Positions 1 through 6,153 are shown, counted from the first letter of the stretch. The stretch is DNA of 6,153 nucleotides from DASUFI01 sp036274635 (GCA_036274635.1 DASUFI010000183.1:1-6153), one strand, 5' to 3'. Translations and numbers: made by a program. Notes: generated by a model not told the origin, from the sequence alone.

Positions 1-642
1 AAGGCCGTCGAGCTGGGGTCCGTGGTCATGTGCTTCGACAGCGACGCGCCGCGCAGCAAGCGCTTCGCCTACTTCGGCACCGACGACGCGACCTGCGGGA
101 GCATGGTCATGCAGGAGCTGGCCGCCGCGATGGGCGAGCAGGGCACCGTCGCGATCCTCGCCGGCAACCAGACTGCGCCCAACCTGCAGGCGCGCGTGCA
201 GGGTGTGAAGGACGAGCTGGCGAAGCACCCGAAGATGCGCCTCGTCGACGACGGCGTCATCTACCACCCCGAGACGCCCGAGCAGGCCGCCGAGGCCATG
301 AACCGCGAGCAGTCGACGCACCCGGAGATCGAGGGCTGGGCCCTGGTGGGCGGCTGGCCCCTGTTCACCGGCGGGGCCCTCAAGTGGGAGCCCGGCCACC
401 CCAAGGTCGTCTCCGTGGACGCCCTGCCCGCGCAGCTGGCCTACCTCGAATCGGGCCACGTGGAGGTGCTGCTGGCCCAGGATTGCTACGGGTGGGGCTG
501 GCGCTCGGTGGAGGTGCTGCTGGCCAGGATCCTCGACGGCAAGGACCCGCCGTCGCCGCGCCTGGTCGACCCCCTCACGCGCGTGCGGCGCGCCGACGCC
601 GCCGACTATGCGCGCAAGTGGGAGGGCTGGACCGGCCGATAG
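1..642 (+). CDS. Sugar ABC transporter substrate-binding protein, C-terminal part (5' end cut by window)
   Basis: The reading frame is open from base 1 and ends at TAG 640-642, leaving 213 residues. The product resembles the type 1 periplasmic binding proteins of the ribose/galactose class (Peripla_BP_4-like), which capture a sugar in the periplasm and deliver it to an ABC importer. Visible support: an early 'CFDSDAP.SKR' stretch followed by 'YFGTDD', typical of the hinge region where the ligand-binding Asp lies; an alternating alpha/beta pattern ('GTVAILAGN', then a helix with 'ARVQGVKDEL'); and a late 'WRSVEVLLARILDGKDPP' helix, characteristic of the C-terminal part of these proteins. Family members are usually about 310-350 residues, so roughly 100-130 N-terminal residues, including any signal peptide, lie outside the window. 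A GTG at 22 is in frame but is internal, because homology-like sequence continues upstream of it. The ligand cannot be named. The likely partner is the ATPase that starts at 5105. Confidence 0.88.
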   Translation, partial: KAVELGSVVMCFDSDAPRSKRFAYFGTDDATCGSMVMQELAAAMGEQGTVAILAGNQTAPNLQARVQGVKDELAKHPKMRLVDDGVIYHPETPEQAAEAMNREQSTHPEIEGWALVGGWPLFTGGALKWEPGHPKVVSVDALPAQLAYLESGHVEVLLAQDCYGWGWRSVEVLLARILDGKDPPSPRLVDPLTRVRRADAADYARKWEGWTGR

Positions 643-719
643 CGCGAAGGCGTGCGTTGCCGGCGCCCGCGCGGGACTCGGCGAGACACCTCGGGACACG
701 CGCGCGGACCTCTCTCCTG

Positions 720-2624
720 GTGACACCCATCGTGGCCCCCTGGCTCGCCTGCCTCGCGCTCGCACTCGCCCCCGCGCTGCAGTCCCCCGTCTTCCCAGGT
801 GGCTACAAGGCACCGCCCGGCGGAGACCTCGGTGGTGGCGGCGGCTCCGGGAGCGTGGTGCATCCGGGCGGGTCGGGCGGCCATGGGGGTGGCAAGTTCA
901 CCGGGCCAGGCGATGCGGGCGGCGCGTCGGGAGGCCCTTCCGCGGCTCCGGGCGCCGGCGCCGGCCAGAGCGGCAGCGCTCCCGGCGCTCGCACGGCGGG
1001 GCCAGCTGCCGGCGCGGGCAGCACGCGTCCTCCCTCGGCCGTCGTCGCCACGGGCGGCGCCGATCTCGAGGCGCTGACCGGCGGCGAGCTGATCGAGGAC
1101 TGGTGGATCTGGTGGGAGATCAACAAGTCGCTCTACCTGGTGTCGTCCGACGCGGCCGTGCGCCGGCAGGCGGTGCTGCCGTGGAAGCTGGGCACCGAGG
1201 AGCAGTCGCAGGCCGCGAGCCGCTCGCTCGTGGCGCGCGCGCTGCTGCCGACCCTGCGCGAGGCGCTGGACGATGACGCGGCCGAGGTGCGCGCGGCGGC
1301 CGCCGTCGCCTGCGGGCGGCTGGCCGGAGACGAGTGCGTCGACGTGCTGCTGCCGCTCCTGCACGATCCGGTGCAGTCCGTGCGCGAGTCCGCGCTGCTG
1401 GCACTGGGCGCGACGGGCTCGGCGCGGGCCGCGTCGCTGCTGCTGGGCGTCGCGCACGACGGCCACCTGCCCGGGACGTCCACCGACATCGTCCCCTCCG
1501 CCCAGCCGCTGTCGCTGGTGTGCCTGGCCATCGGGCGCCGGCACGGCCTCGACGAGGGCCTCGATCCGCTGGTGACCGCGCTGCTGGAGCAGGCGGCCCC
1601 CGACGTCCGCGAGGCGGGGCTGCTCTACGACGCGCTGGCCGGCGCGCGGGCGTGCGGCAGCCTCGTCCGCGAGCTGGCGAGCGAGCGCGACCTGGACATC
1701 CGCCTGCGCTGCCGCGTGACCGAGGGCCTGCCGCGTTACGACGCCGCGCTGTTGCCCGCCGCCGCGGCCGAGCTGCTGGCCCCCGCGCCCGACCGGCGCC
1801 GCGCCGCCGCCGCCACGCTGGCCGTCGCCGACTCCGAGAACGCGCTGCCGCGCCTCCAGCCGGCCTTCCTCGCGGAGAAGGAGCCGCTGACGCGCGGCTT
1901 CCTGCTGCTCTCCATCGGCGCGCAGGGCGGCGACGAGGCGCGCGAGCTGCTCGCGACCCAGCTGCGTCGCGGCCGCGCCGCCGACCGTCCGTGGATCGCG
2001 CTGGCCCTGGGCCTGCTCGCCCGCGGCGCCGACGACGCCGAAGCCCGCCAGCTCCTGCGCGACGGGCTGCGCGACGAGTCCTCGGCGCAGTCGGTGGGCG
2101 CGTGGATCCTCGGCTGCGGCCTGGCCCGGGACCTCGCCGCCGGCCCGGCCCTGCGCGCGGCGCTCCCGGGCGCCAGCAGCCCCCGCGACCGCATGTTCGC
2201 GGCCCTCTCGCTGTCCATGCTGCGCGACGGCGACTCCCTGCAGGCCCTGCGCGCGCAGCTCGACCACGAGCGCGACCCCTTGGCGCGCGCAGGCGTGGCG
2301 CTGGCCATCGGCCTGTTCGAGCGCCCCGAGGACGCGCCGCGGCTGGCTCAGGAGCTGCGCGTGGCCAACAATCCGATGCTGCAGTCGCAGCTCGCCTCGG
2401 CCCTGGGCCTGCACGACACCCCGCAGGCCATCGACGCCCTGCAGCAGCTCGTGGCCGACCCCGCCGCCAGCCTGCCTACCGAGGCACGCGCCGCGGCGCT
2501 CGAGGCGCTGGGCCTGCTGCTCGATCGCAACGCCGGCTGGCGGCTGGTGCACGCAGCCACGGGGCGCAACTTCGCGGTCTTCCCCGACTGGCTCGCGCGG
2601 GCGCTGGCGACCACCACGCTCTGA
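720..2624 (+). CDS. HEAT-repeat protein with Gly-rich linker and EDWWxWWExNK motif (paralogue 1)
   Basis: From GTG 720 the protein has 634 residues and ends at TGA 2622-2624. Order: a hydrophobic segment (about residues 5-20, WLACLALALAPAL) that looks like a signal peptide h-region; a low-complexity Gly/Ala/Ser/Pro linker (about 25-115); the motif EDWWIWWEINK (126-136); then paired amphipathic helices of HEAT/PBS-lyase type to the C terminus. The first clear repeats are at about 175-245 ('EVRAAAAVACGRLAG', 'SVRESALLALGATGS'). Strong blocks follow at 386-404 (EKEPL..G), 'RPWIALALGLLAR', 'GAWILGCGLA' and 'RMFAALSLSM'. HEAT arrays are protein-binding scaffolds; no catalytic motif is visible, so the role is unknown. 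It is collinear with the next gene from the WW motif to the end. The start is uncertain: GTG 720 has no ribosome binding site and its n-region lacks Lys/Arg. TTG 657, preceded by GAAGG at 646-650, would add 21 residues including several Arg; GTG 732 is also possible. Confidence 0.85.
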   Translation: MTPIVAPWLACLALALAPALQSPVFPGGYKAPPGGDLGGGGGSGSVVHPGGSGGHGGGKFTGPGDAGGASGGPSAAPGAGAGQSGSAPGARTAGPAAGAGSTRPPSAVVATGGADLEALTGGELIEDWWIWWEINKSLYLVSSDAAVRRQAVLPWKLGTEEQSQAASRSLVARALLPTLREALDDDAAEVRAAAAVACGRLAGDECVDVLLPLLHDPVQSVRESALLALGATGSARAASLLLGVAHDGHLPGTSTDIVPSAQPLSLVCLAIGRRHGLDEGLDPLVTALLEQAAPDVREAGLLYDALAGARACGSLVRELASERDLDIRLRCRVTEGLPRYDAALLPAAAAELLAPAPDRRRAAAATLAVADSENALPRLQPAFLAEKEPLTRGFLLLSIGAQGGDEARELLATQLRRGRAADRPWIALALGLLARGADDAEARQLLRDGLRDESSAQSVGAWILGCGLARDLAAGPALRAALPGASSPRDRMFAALSLSMLRDGDSLQALRAQLDHERDPLARAGVALAIGLFERPEDAPRLAQELRVANNPMLQSQLASALGLHDTPQAIDALQQLVADPAASLPTEARAAALEALGLLLDRNAGWRLVHAATGRNFAVFPDWLARALATTTL

Positions 2625-2741
2625 GCGCGTCCTGCGCGGCCGGTGCGCGCGAGGCGAGCCATACAGCGGCGCTGCGGATCGCGTCCTCGTCGCCCGCCGC
2701 GGCGCTCCGGGATCGCCGCGCATCACGACACCGCTCACGCC

Positions 2742-2752
2742 AAGGAGAGAGG
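2742..2752 (+). promoter_or_regulatory. Ribosome binding site of the second HEAT gene
   Basis: AAGGAGAGAGG lies just ahead of ATG 2755, with the GGAG core at 2744-2747 and seven bases between it and the start codon. It is the only strong Shine-Dalgarno sequence seen in the window. It favours ATG 2755 over the in-frame ATG at 2767. Confidence 0.8.
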
Positions 2753-2754
2753 TC

Positions 2755-4956
2755 ATGCATGGAGCCATGGTCGTCGCATTGTTGCTGGGAGCCGCGAGCC
2801 CGCTGTTCGGGCAAGTGGCCGCGGAGGATGGCGTCGCGCCCGACGCCGCGGCCCTGCGAGCGCATTATCTGGCCGTCGTGGACGAGCTCTGCGCCGCGGA
2901 CACCTCGGGCCTCAGCGCGAGCCAGCGCGCCGGCCGCCAGGAGATGATCGCGGCGCTCGTCGCCTACGTGGAGCGCGGCGACTTCGGCCACGACCCGACT
3001 CCGGCCGACCGGCAGAACCTCTTCCGCGACGCGGACGGCCGGCTCTGCGCCGTCGGCAACCTGCTCCACGTCTGCGGCGACGATGCGCTCGTGGACGGCA
3101 TCGCGGCGGAGCGCAACGGCGCCTACGTCCTGGAGCTGCTCGACGTGCCCGGCCTCGCGCAGTGGCTCGCCTCGGTCGGACTGACCGCCGAAGAGGCCTC
3201 CCGCGTGCAGGGTCCGGTCATGGTGCCGCCGCCCCCGCCGAAGACCCCGCCGCCCAACAGCTTCCTGGCCAAGCAGGCCCGCGGAAAGACACGGTCAGCC
3301 GGCAGCATGGCGCCGTCCACCGCCGCAGGCGCGAGCTCGAGTCCTGGCGGCGGAGCCTCGCAGCCGGCGGCGGCCGTGGAGCTGGGGCCCGATCCGGTGA
3401 CCGACGGCCTCGACGTCGAGGACTGGTGGATGTGGTGGGAGATGAACAAGGTCGCCTTCCTGCCGCCCCGGCGGCTCAGCAGCCCGGTCACCGGCAGCGG
3501 CGGCGAGTTGGCGGCGGGCAGCCTGCTCCCCGATCTCGCGCGCGAGCGAACGGTCGGACAGCTCCTGCCGGCCCTGCGCCAGGACCTCGGCGATGCCGAT
3601 GCCGCGGTTCGCGCGGCGGGGGCGATCGCGCTCGGCCGCCTCGGCGGAGAGGCCGCGGTGCCGGACCTCCTGCCGCTGCTCGGCGACAGCGACGTGGCCG
3701 TGCGCGAGGCCGCCATCCTCGCGCTCGGCGCCACCGGCAGCATGGTCGGCGCGCACGCCCTGCTGTCGCTCGCCCAGACGGGCACGCTCGCGGGCGCCGC
3801 CTCTCACTCGCAGGGCCAGGTCTGCGCCTCGGCGCGGCCGCGGGCGATCGTGTCGCTGGGCATCGCGCGGCGCCGCGGGCTCGCAGCCGGCGTGGACGAG
3901 CTCGTCGCGCCGCTGCTGGACGAGCCCGGGGACGAGGCGCGCGACGTGCGCGTGGCCACCCTCCTCGGCCTCGACCTGGCGCACAGCCCGCTGGTGGGTG
4001 AACTGGCCGTCGGCGCGCTCGCGCATCCGGACGACGATCCACTGCTCACCTGCCGCGCCATCGAGGCGCTGGGCGGCACGGCCGATCCCGTGCACGTCCC
4101 GCTGCTCCTCGACCGCGCCGGCGCCCGCGACCTCGAGGAGCGGCGCGCCGCGGCGGCGGCCCTCGCGTCCAGCGACGACCCGCTGCTCGCGGCCGCGGTG
4201 CGCACGGCCGTGGAAGTGGAGAAGGAGCCGCTCGCGCGCGGGCTGCTGCTCGTGACGCTGGGCGAGCAAGGCGGCGTCGCGAACCGCGACTTCCTGGGCA
4301 AGGCCGCGACGCGCGGCAACCACGCCAGCCGCCCGTGGGCCGCGCTGGGCCTGGGGCTGCTCGCCCGCCGGGACCACTCCGAGGCCGCCCGCGCCCTGCT
4401 CCGCGACGAGCTGTCGGACGCCGGCGAAGCCCAGGGCGCCTGGATCCTGGCCTGCGGCCTGGCGCAGGACGAGGCGGCCGGCCCCCAGCTCGCGCGCCTG
4501 CTCGAGACCTCACGCAACCCGCGCGTGCGCATGTTCGCGGCGCTGGCGCTGGCCATGTGCCAGGCGCCTGGTGCGGCCGAGCTGCTCGCGGCGCGCCTCG
4601 ATGTGGAGAGAGCGCCGCTCGCCCGCGTGGGCCTCGCGCAGGCCCTCGGCGTGCTGGGTCGCCCCGAAGACGCGGACCGGCTGCTGGCCCAGCTGCGCGA
4701 CGTCAAGTCTCCGATCATCGCGGCGCAGTTCGCGGTGGCCCTCGGCTTCCACGGCTCGCACCAAGCCGTCGAAGGCCTCACGGCCCTCGTCCAGGACCCG
4801 GGCACGGCGCCGCTGGCCCGCGCCGCGGCCCTGGACGCCTTGGCCCTGCTGCTCGACCGCGGCCAGCCCCTGCTGCTCGCCGAAACGACGCGCGGCCGGA
4901 ACTACCGCATGCTGCCCACGTGGCTCGCGGACGTGCTGCCGACCACGACCCTTTGA
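2755..4956 (+). CDS. HEAT-repeat protein with N-terminal CAVG domain and EDWWxWWExNK motif (paralogue 2)
   Basis: The protein has 733 residues; the start is fixed by a good ribosome binding site and the stop is TGA 4954-4956. Order: a short signal-like segment (MVVALLLGAASPLFGQ, 5-20); a compact domain at about 34-153 containing 'NLFRDADGRLCAVGNLL' (88-104), 'AAERNGAYVLELL' (117-129) and 'WLASVGLTAEEASRVQ' (137-152); a Pro/Ser/Ala linker (154-215); EDWWMWWEMNK (222-232); and a HEAT array from about 265 to 690. I know the CAVG-containing domain pattern from many uncharacterised secreted bacterial proteins but cannot give it a name. The HEAT part matches paralogue 1 block for block: EKEPLARG at 489, 'SRPWAALGLGLLAR', 'GAWILACGLA', 'RMFAALALAM' and 'GRPEDADRLLAQLR', with both proteins ending in TTTL. 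Expected location is periplasmic or envelope-associated, although the n-region carries only His. No catalytic residues are recognisable; a scaffold role is inference. It follows paralogue 1 by 130 bases and may be cotranscribed with it. Confidence 0.9.
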   Translation: MHGAMVVALLLGAASPLFGQVAAEDGVAPDAAALRAHYLAVVDELCAADTSGLSASQRAGRQEMIAALVAYVERGDFGHDPTPADRQNLFRDADGRLCAVGNLLHVCGDDALVDGIAAERNGAYVLELLDVPGLAQWLASVGLTAEEASRVQGPVMVPPPPPKTPPPNSFLAKQARGKTRSAGSMAPSTAAGASSSPGGGASQPAAAVELGPDPVTDGLDVEDWWMWWEMNKVAFLPPRRLSSPVTGSGGELAAGSLLPDLARERTVGQLLPALRQDLGDADAAVRAAGAIALGRLGGEAAVPDLLPLLGDSDVAVREAAILALGATGSMVGAHALLSLAQTGTLAGAASHSQGQVCASARPRAIVSLGIARRRGLAAGVDELVAPLLDEPGDEARDVRVATLLGLDLAHSPLVGELAVGALAHPDDDPLLTCRAIEALGGTADPVHVPLLLDRAGARDLEERRAAAAALASSDDPLLAAAVRTAVEVEKEPLARGLLLVTLGEQGGVANRDFLGKAATRGNHASRPWAALGLGLLARRDHSEAARALLRDELSDAGEAQGAWILACGLAQDEAAGPQLARLLETSRNPRVRMFAALALAMCQAPGAAELLAARLDVERAPLARVGLAQALGVLGRPEDADRLLAQLRDVKSPIIAAQFAVALGFHGSHQAVEGLTALVQDPGTAPLARAAALDALALLLDRGQPLLLAETTRGRNYRMLPTWLADVLPTTTL
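2854..3213 (+). other. CAVG-type N-terminal domain of the second HEAT protein
   Basis: Residues 34-153 of the 2755-4956 product form a separate unit between the signal segment and the Pro-rich linker. It starts with a helix (LRAHYLAVVDELC), followed by 'RAGRQEMIAALVAYVERGDFG', then 'FRDADGRLCAVGNLL', a helix ending 'IAAERNGAYVLELL', and finally 'LAQWLASVGLTAEEASRVQ'. The pattern of an F-x-D-x-x-G-x-x-CAVG core followed by N-x-A-Y-V and a closing GLTxEEAxxxQ recurs, from memory, at the N terminus or alone in exported proteins of several phyla. Its function is unknown. Paralogue 1 has no counterpart. Confidence 0.6.
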
Positions 4957-4998
4957 GGGGAGAAGAGGAGCGTGCGCCGCGGGGGCGGCGCGCGCGGT

Positions 4999-5034
4999 TC
5001 GACTGAGGCACTGCACCTGCAGTGCTTCAGTCGA
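4999..5034 (+). terminator. Strong hairpin after the HEAT gene pair, terminator-like without a T tract
   Basis: Arms 4999-5014 and 5019-5034 pair over 16 positions with one G-U wobble (5007 with 5026) around the four-base loop ACCT. Weaker pairing continues outward to 4996/5037. It begins 42 bases after the stop of the second HEAT gene and ends 70 bases before the ATPase start, a sensible place to end transcription. No run of T follows on either strand, so it could instead stabilise the 3' end of the mRNA, or the near-palindrome could bind a protein. Confidence 0.5.
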
Positions 5035-5061
5035 GCTTCAATGCGAGGCGCGGCGGCCAAC

Positions 5062-5085
5062 CCGCGACGCGCCCCGCGACGCGCC
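5062..5085. repeat. Perfect 12-bp tandem duplication
   Basis: The unit CCGCGACGCGCC occurs twice back to back (5062-5073 and 5074-5085), and the period continues one base to the left and two to the right. It lies just upstream of the putative promoter of the ATPase gene, where a -35 element or regulator site would be. It may be simple slippage in GC-rich DNA. Confidence 0.7.
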
Positions 5086-5087
5086 CC

Positions 5088-5096
5088 TGCTACGAT
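5088..5096 (+). promoter_or_regulatory. Extended -10 promoter-like element upstream of the ABC ATPase
   Basis: TGCTACGAT matches the extended -10 pattern TGn-TAnnAT of primary sigma factor promoters and stands out in very GC-rich surroundings. No -35 hexamer is recognisable at the usual spacing, which extended -10 promoters can do without. Transcription would begin near 5103, that is, about two bases before ATG 5105, so the message would be essentially leaderless. The prediction rests on sequence pattern only. Confidence 0.4.
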
Positions 5097-5104
5097 GCCC
5101 GGCG

Positions 5105-6153
5105 ATGATCGAGGCCGTGGCCCTCGTCAAGCGCTTCGGCGGCGCGCGCGCGCTGGACGACGTCTCGCTGGCGGTGGCGCCCGGCACGGTGCACGCCATC
5201 GTCGGCGAGAATGGCGCAGGCAAGTCCACGCTGGGCCGCCTGCTGTGCGGCATCCTGCGGCCCGACGCGGGCGAAGTGCGGCTCGGCGGCGTGCCGGTGC
5301 GCTGGCGCGACCCGCGTGAGGCGCTGGCCGCGGGCGTGGCCATGGTGCACCAGGAGTTGGCCGTCTGCCCGGACCTCTCGGTGGCCGAGAACATTGCCCT
5401 CGGTCGCTGGCCTCGACGCGGGCTGCTGGTGGATCGCGCGGCCATGGAGCGCCGCGCGGAGGCGCTGCTGGCCGAGATCGGCGCGCGCCTGCCCGTGCGC
5501 GCGCCGCTGCGCTCGCTGTCCGTGGCCCAGGAGCAGCTGGTGCAGATCGCGGCGGCGCTGGGCACGGGCGCGCGCGTGCTGGTCCTGGACGAGCCCACCT
5601 CCTCGCTCTCGCAGGCCGAGGCCGAGCGCCTGCTCGAGCTGGTGGAAGTGCTGCGCGGGCGCGGCACGACGGTCGTCTACGTCAGCCACCGCCTGCCCGA
5701 GGTGCTGCGCCTCGCGGACGCCGTCTCCGTGCTGCGCGATGGACGCCACGTCGCGACGCTGCCGCGCGCCGAGGCCAGCGCGGACACGCTCGTGCGCCTC
5801 ATGGTGGGGCGTGACCTGCCGGCGGCCGCGGCGGCCGGCCGAGCGCCGGGCGCGGCGCTGCTGGAGGTGCGGGGCCTCTCCTCGCCGGGCCTCCTGCACG
5901 ACGTGAGCTTGCAGGTGCGGGCCGGCGAGATCGTGGGCCTCGCAGGCCTCGTCGGCGCCGGACGCAGCGAGCTGGCGCGGGCGCTCTTCGGCCTCGACCC
6001 GCGGGCGCGCGGCCATGTGCTGCTGGACGGCCGGCCGCTGCGCCTCGGCGCGCCGCGCGCCGCGCTGGCCGCGGGCCTCGCGCTGCTGCCGGAGGATCGC
6101 AAGCGGCAGGGCCTGCTGCTCGGCTGGGGCTCGCGCGCGAACTGGTCGCTGCC
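5105..6153 (+). CDS. Sugar ABC transporter ATP-binding protein, RbsA/MglA/XylG type (3' end cut by window)
   Basis: The frame is open from ATG 5105 to the right edge (349 full codons of a family usually about 490-510 residues long). It is the cytoplasmic energy subunit of a carbohydrate importer, with two fused nucleotide-binding domains. NBD1: Walker A GENGAGKS (34-41), Q-loop HQE (82-84), signature-like LSVAQEQ (138-144, the family's usual variant of LSGGQ), Walker B VLVLDEPT (158-165), D-loop SSLS, and switch His in SHR (H195). NBD2 begins near 250, with the family's degenerate Walker A GLVGAGRSE (281-289, Arg in place of Lys) and the hallmark PEDRKRQGL (329-337). There is no Shine-Dalgarno site; ATG 5105 is chosen because 'MIEAVALVKRFGGARAL' is the normal N terminus. 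The permease should follow outside the window. The likely binding protein is the truncated gene at 1-642, though two HEAT genes intervene. The exact sugar is not deducible. Confidence 0.95.
   Translation, partial: MIEAVALVKRFGGARALDDVSLAVAPGTVHAIVGENGAGKSTLGRLLCGILRPDAGEVRLGGVPVRWRDPREALAAGVAMVHQELAVCPDLSVAENIALGRWPRRGLLVDRAAMERRAEALLAEIGARLPVRAPLRSLSVAQEQLVQIAAALGTGARVLVLDEPTSSLSQAEAERLLELVEVLRGRGTTVVYVSHRLPEVLRLADAVSVLRDGRHVATLPRAEASADTLVRLMVGRDLPAAAAAGRAPGAALLEVRGLSSPGLLHDVSLQVRAGEIVGLAGLVGAGRSELARALFGLDPRARGHVLLDGRPLRLGAPRAALAAGLALLPEDRKRQGLLLGWGSRANWSL

Noticed and set aside
666..675. CCCGCGCGGG palindrome between the binding-protein gene and the first HEAT gene
   Set aside because: A ten-base perfect palindrome made only of G and C is expected by chance at this composition, and nothing around it supports a regulatory role.
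30..719. Upstream extension of the first HEAT frame to a total of 864 codons
   Set aside because: It would overlap the substrate-binding protein gene almost entirely, and the extra sequence is an Arg/Ala-rich shadow without family resemblance. The gene must start near 657-732.
744..755. Possible lipoprotein box around the Cys in WLAC of the first HEAT protein
   Set aside because: From GTG 720 only about ten residues precede the Cys, and Trp at position -3 does not fit a lipobox. A standard signal segment is more likely.
2625..2741. Search for a terminator or promoter between the two HEAT genes
   Set aside because: Only a short CAGCG-G-CGCTG palindrome and generic GC-rich self-complementarity are present, with no T tract and no convincing -10 box.
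606..2768. Long open frame on the - strand (720 codons) opposite the first HEAT gene
   Set aside because: It is Arg/Gln/Gly-rich with no domain pattern. It is the usual mirror frame of GC-rich DNA, and the + strand frame has clear HEAT repeats and a paralogue.
3295..4377. Open frames on the - strand opposite the second HEAT gene (also 3804-4805)
   Set aside because: The composition (Arg/Ser/Ala-rich, no motifs) fits shadow frames, and the + strand frame is supported by a ribosome binding site and a paralogue.
5090..6016. Open frame on the - strand opposite the ABC ATPase
   Set aside because: The + strand encodes all the diagnostic ABC motifs; the reverse frame is His/Arg/Gln-rich noise.

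Overview
This is a very GC-rich window with strong G/C preference at third codon positions. It has four consecutive genes, all on the + strand. The style suggests a member of the Planctomycetota or a nearby high-GC phylum: exported HEAT-repeat proteins with Gly/Ala/Pro-rich linkers, a 'WWxWWExNK' element that I associate from memory with planctomycete HEAT proteins, and few Shine-Dalgarno sites. This is inference; no marker gene is present.

Layout. (1) Positions 1-642 hold the C-terminal two thirds or so of a sugar-type periplasmic substrate-binding protein, cut by the left edge. (2) About 720-2624 encodes a HEAT-repeat protein with a probable signal segment, a long Gly/Ala/Ser-rich linker and an EDWWxWWExNK motif. 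(3) Positions 2755-4956 encode a second, collinear HEAT-repeat paralogue. It has a clear ribosome binding site and an extra N-terminal domain of about 120 residues built around a 'DADGRLCAVG' motif. (4) Positions 4999-5034 form a strong hairpin after gene 3. An extended -10 promoter-like element follows at 5088-5096. It lies so close to the next start codon that the transcript would be nearly leaderless. (5) From 5105 to the right edge runs the first two thirds or so of an RbsA/MglA/XylG-type sugar ABC transporter ATPase (two fused nucleotide-binding domains).

How the parts may work together. The binding protein and the double-NBD ATPase are standard partners of a carbohydrate importer, whose permease would be expected just past the right edge. 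Here they are separated by about 4.3 kb carrying a tandem pair of diverged HEAT paralogues. The HEAT proteins have no enzymatic signature and look like envelope or periplasmic scaffolds. Whether they have anything to do with sugar uptake cannot be decided from the window.

No RNA genes, CRISPR arrays, insertion sequences or phage genes were seen. The least described elements are the paralogous HEAT pair, its shared WW motif and fixed C-terminal end, and the CAVG domain fused to only one copy.
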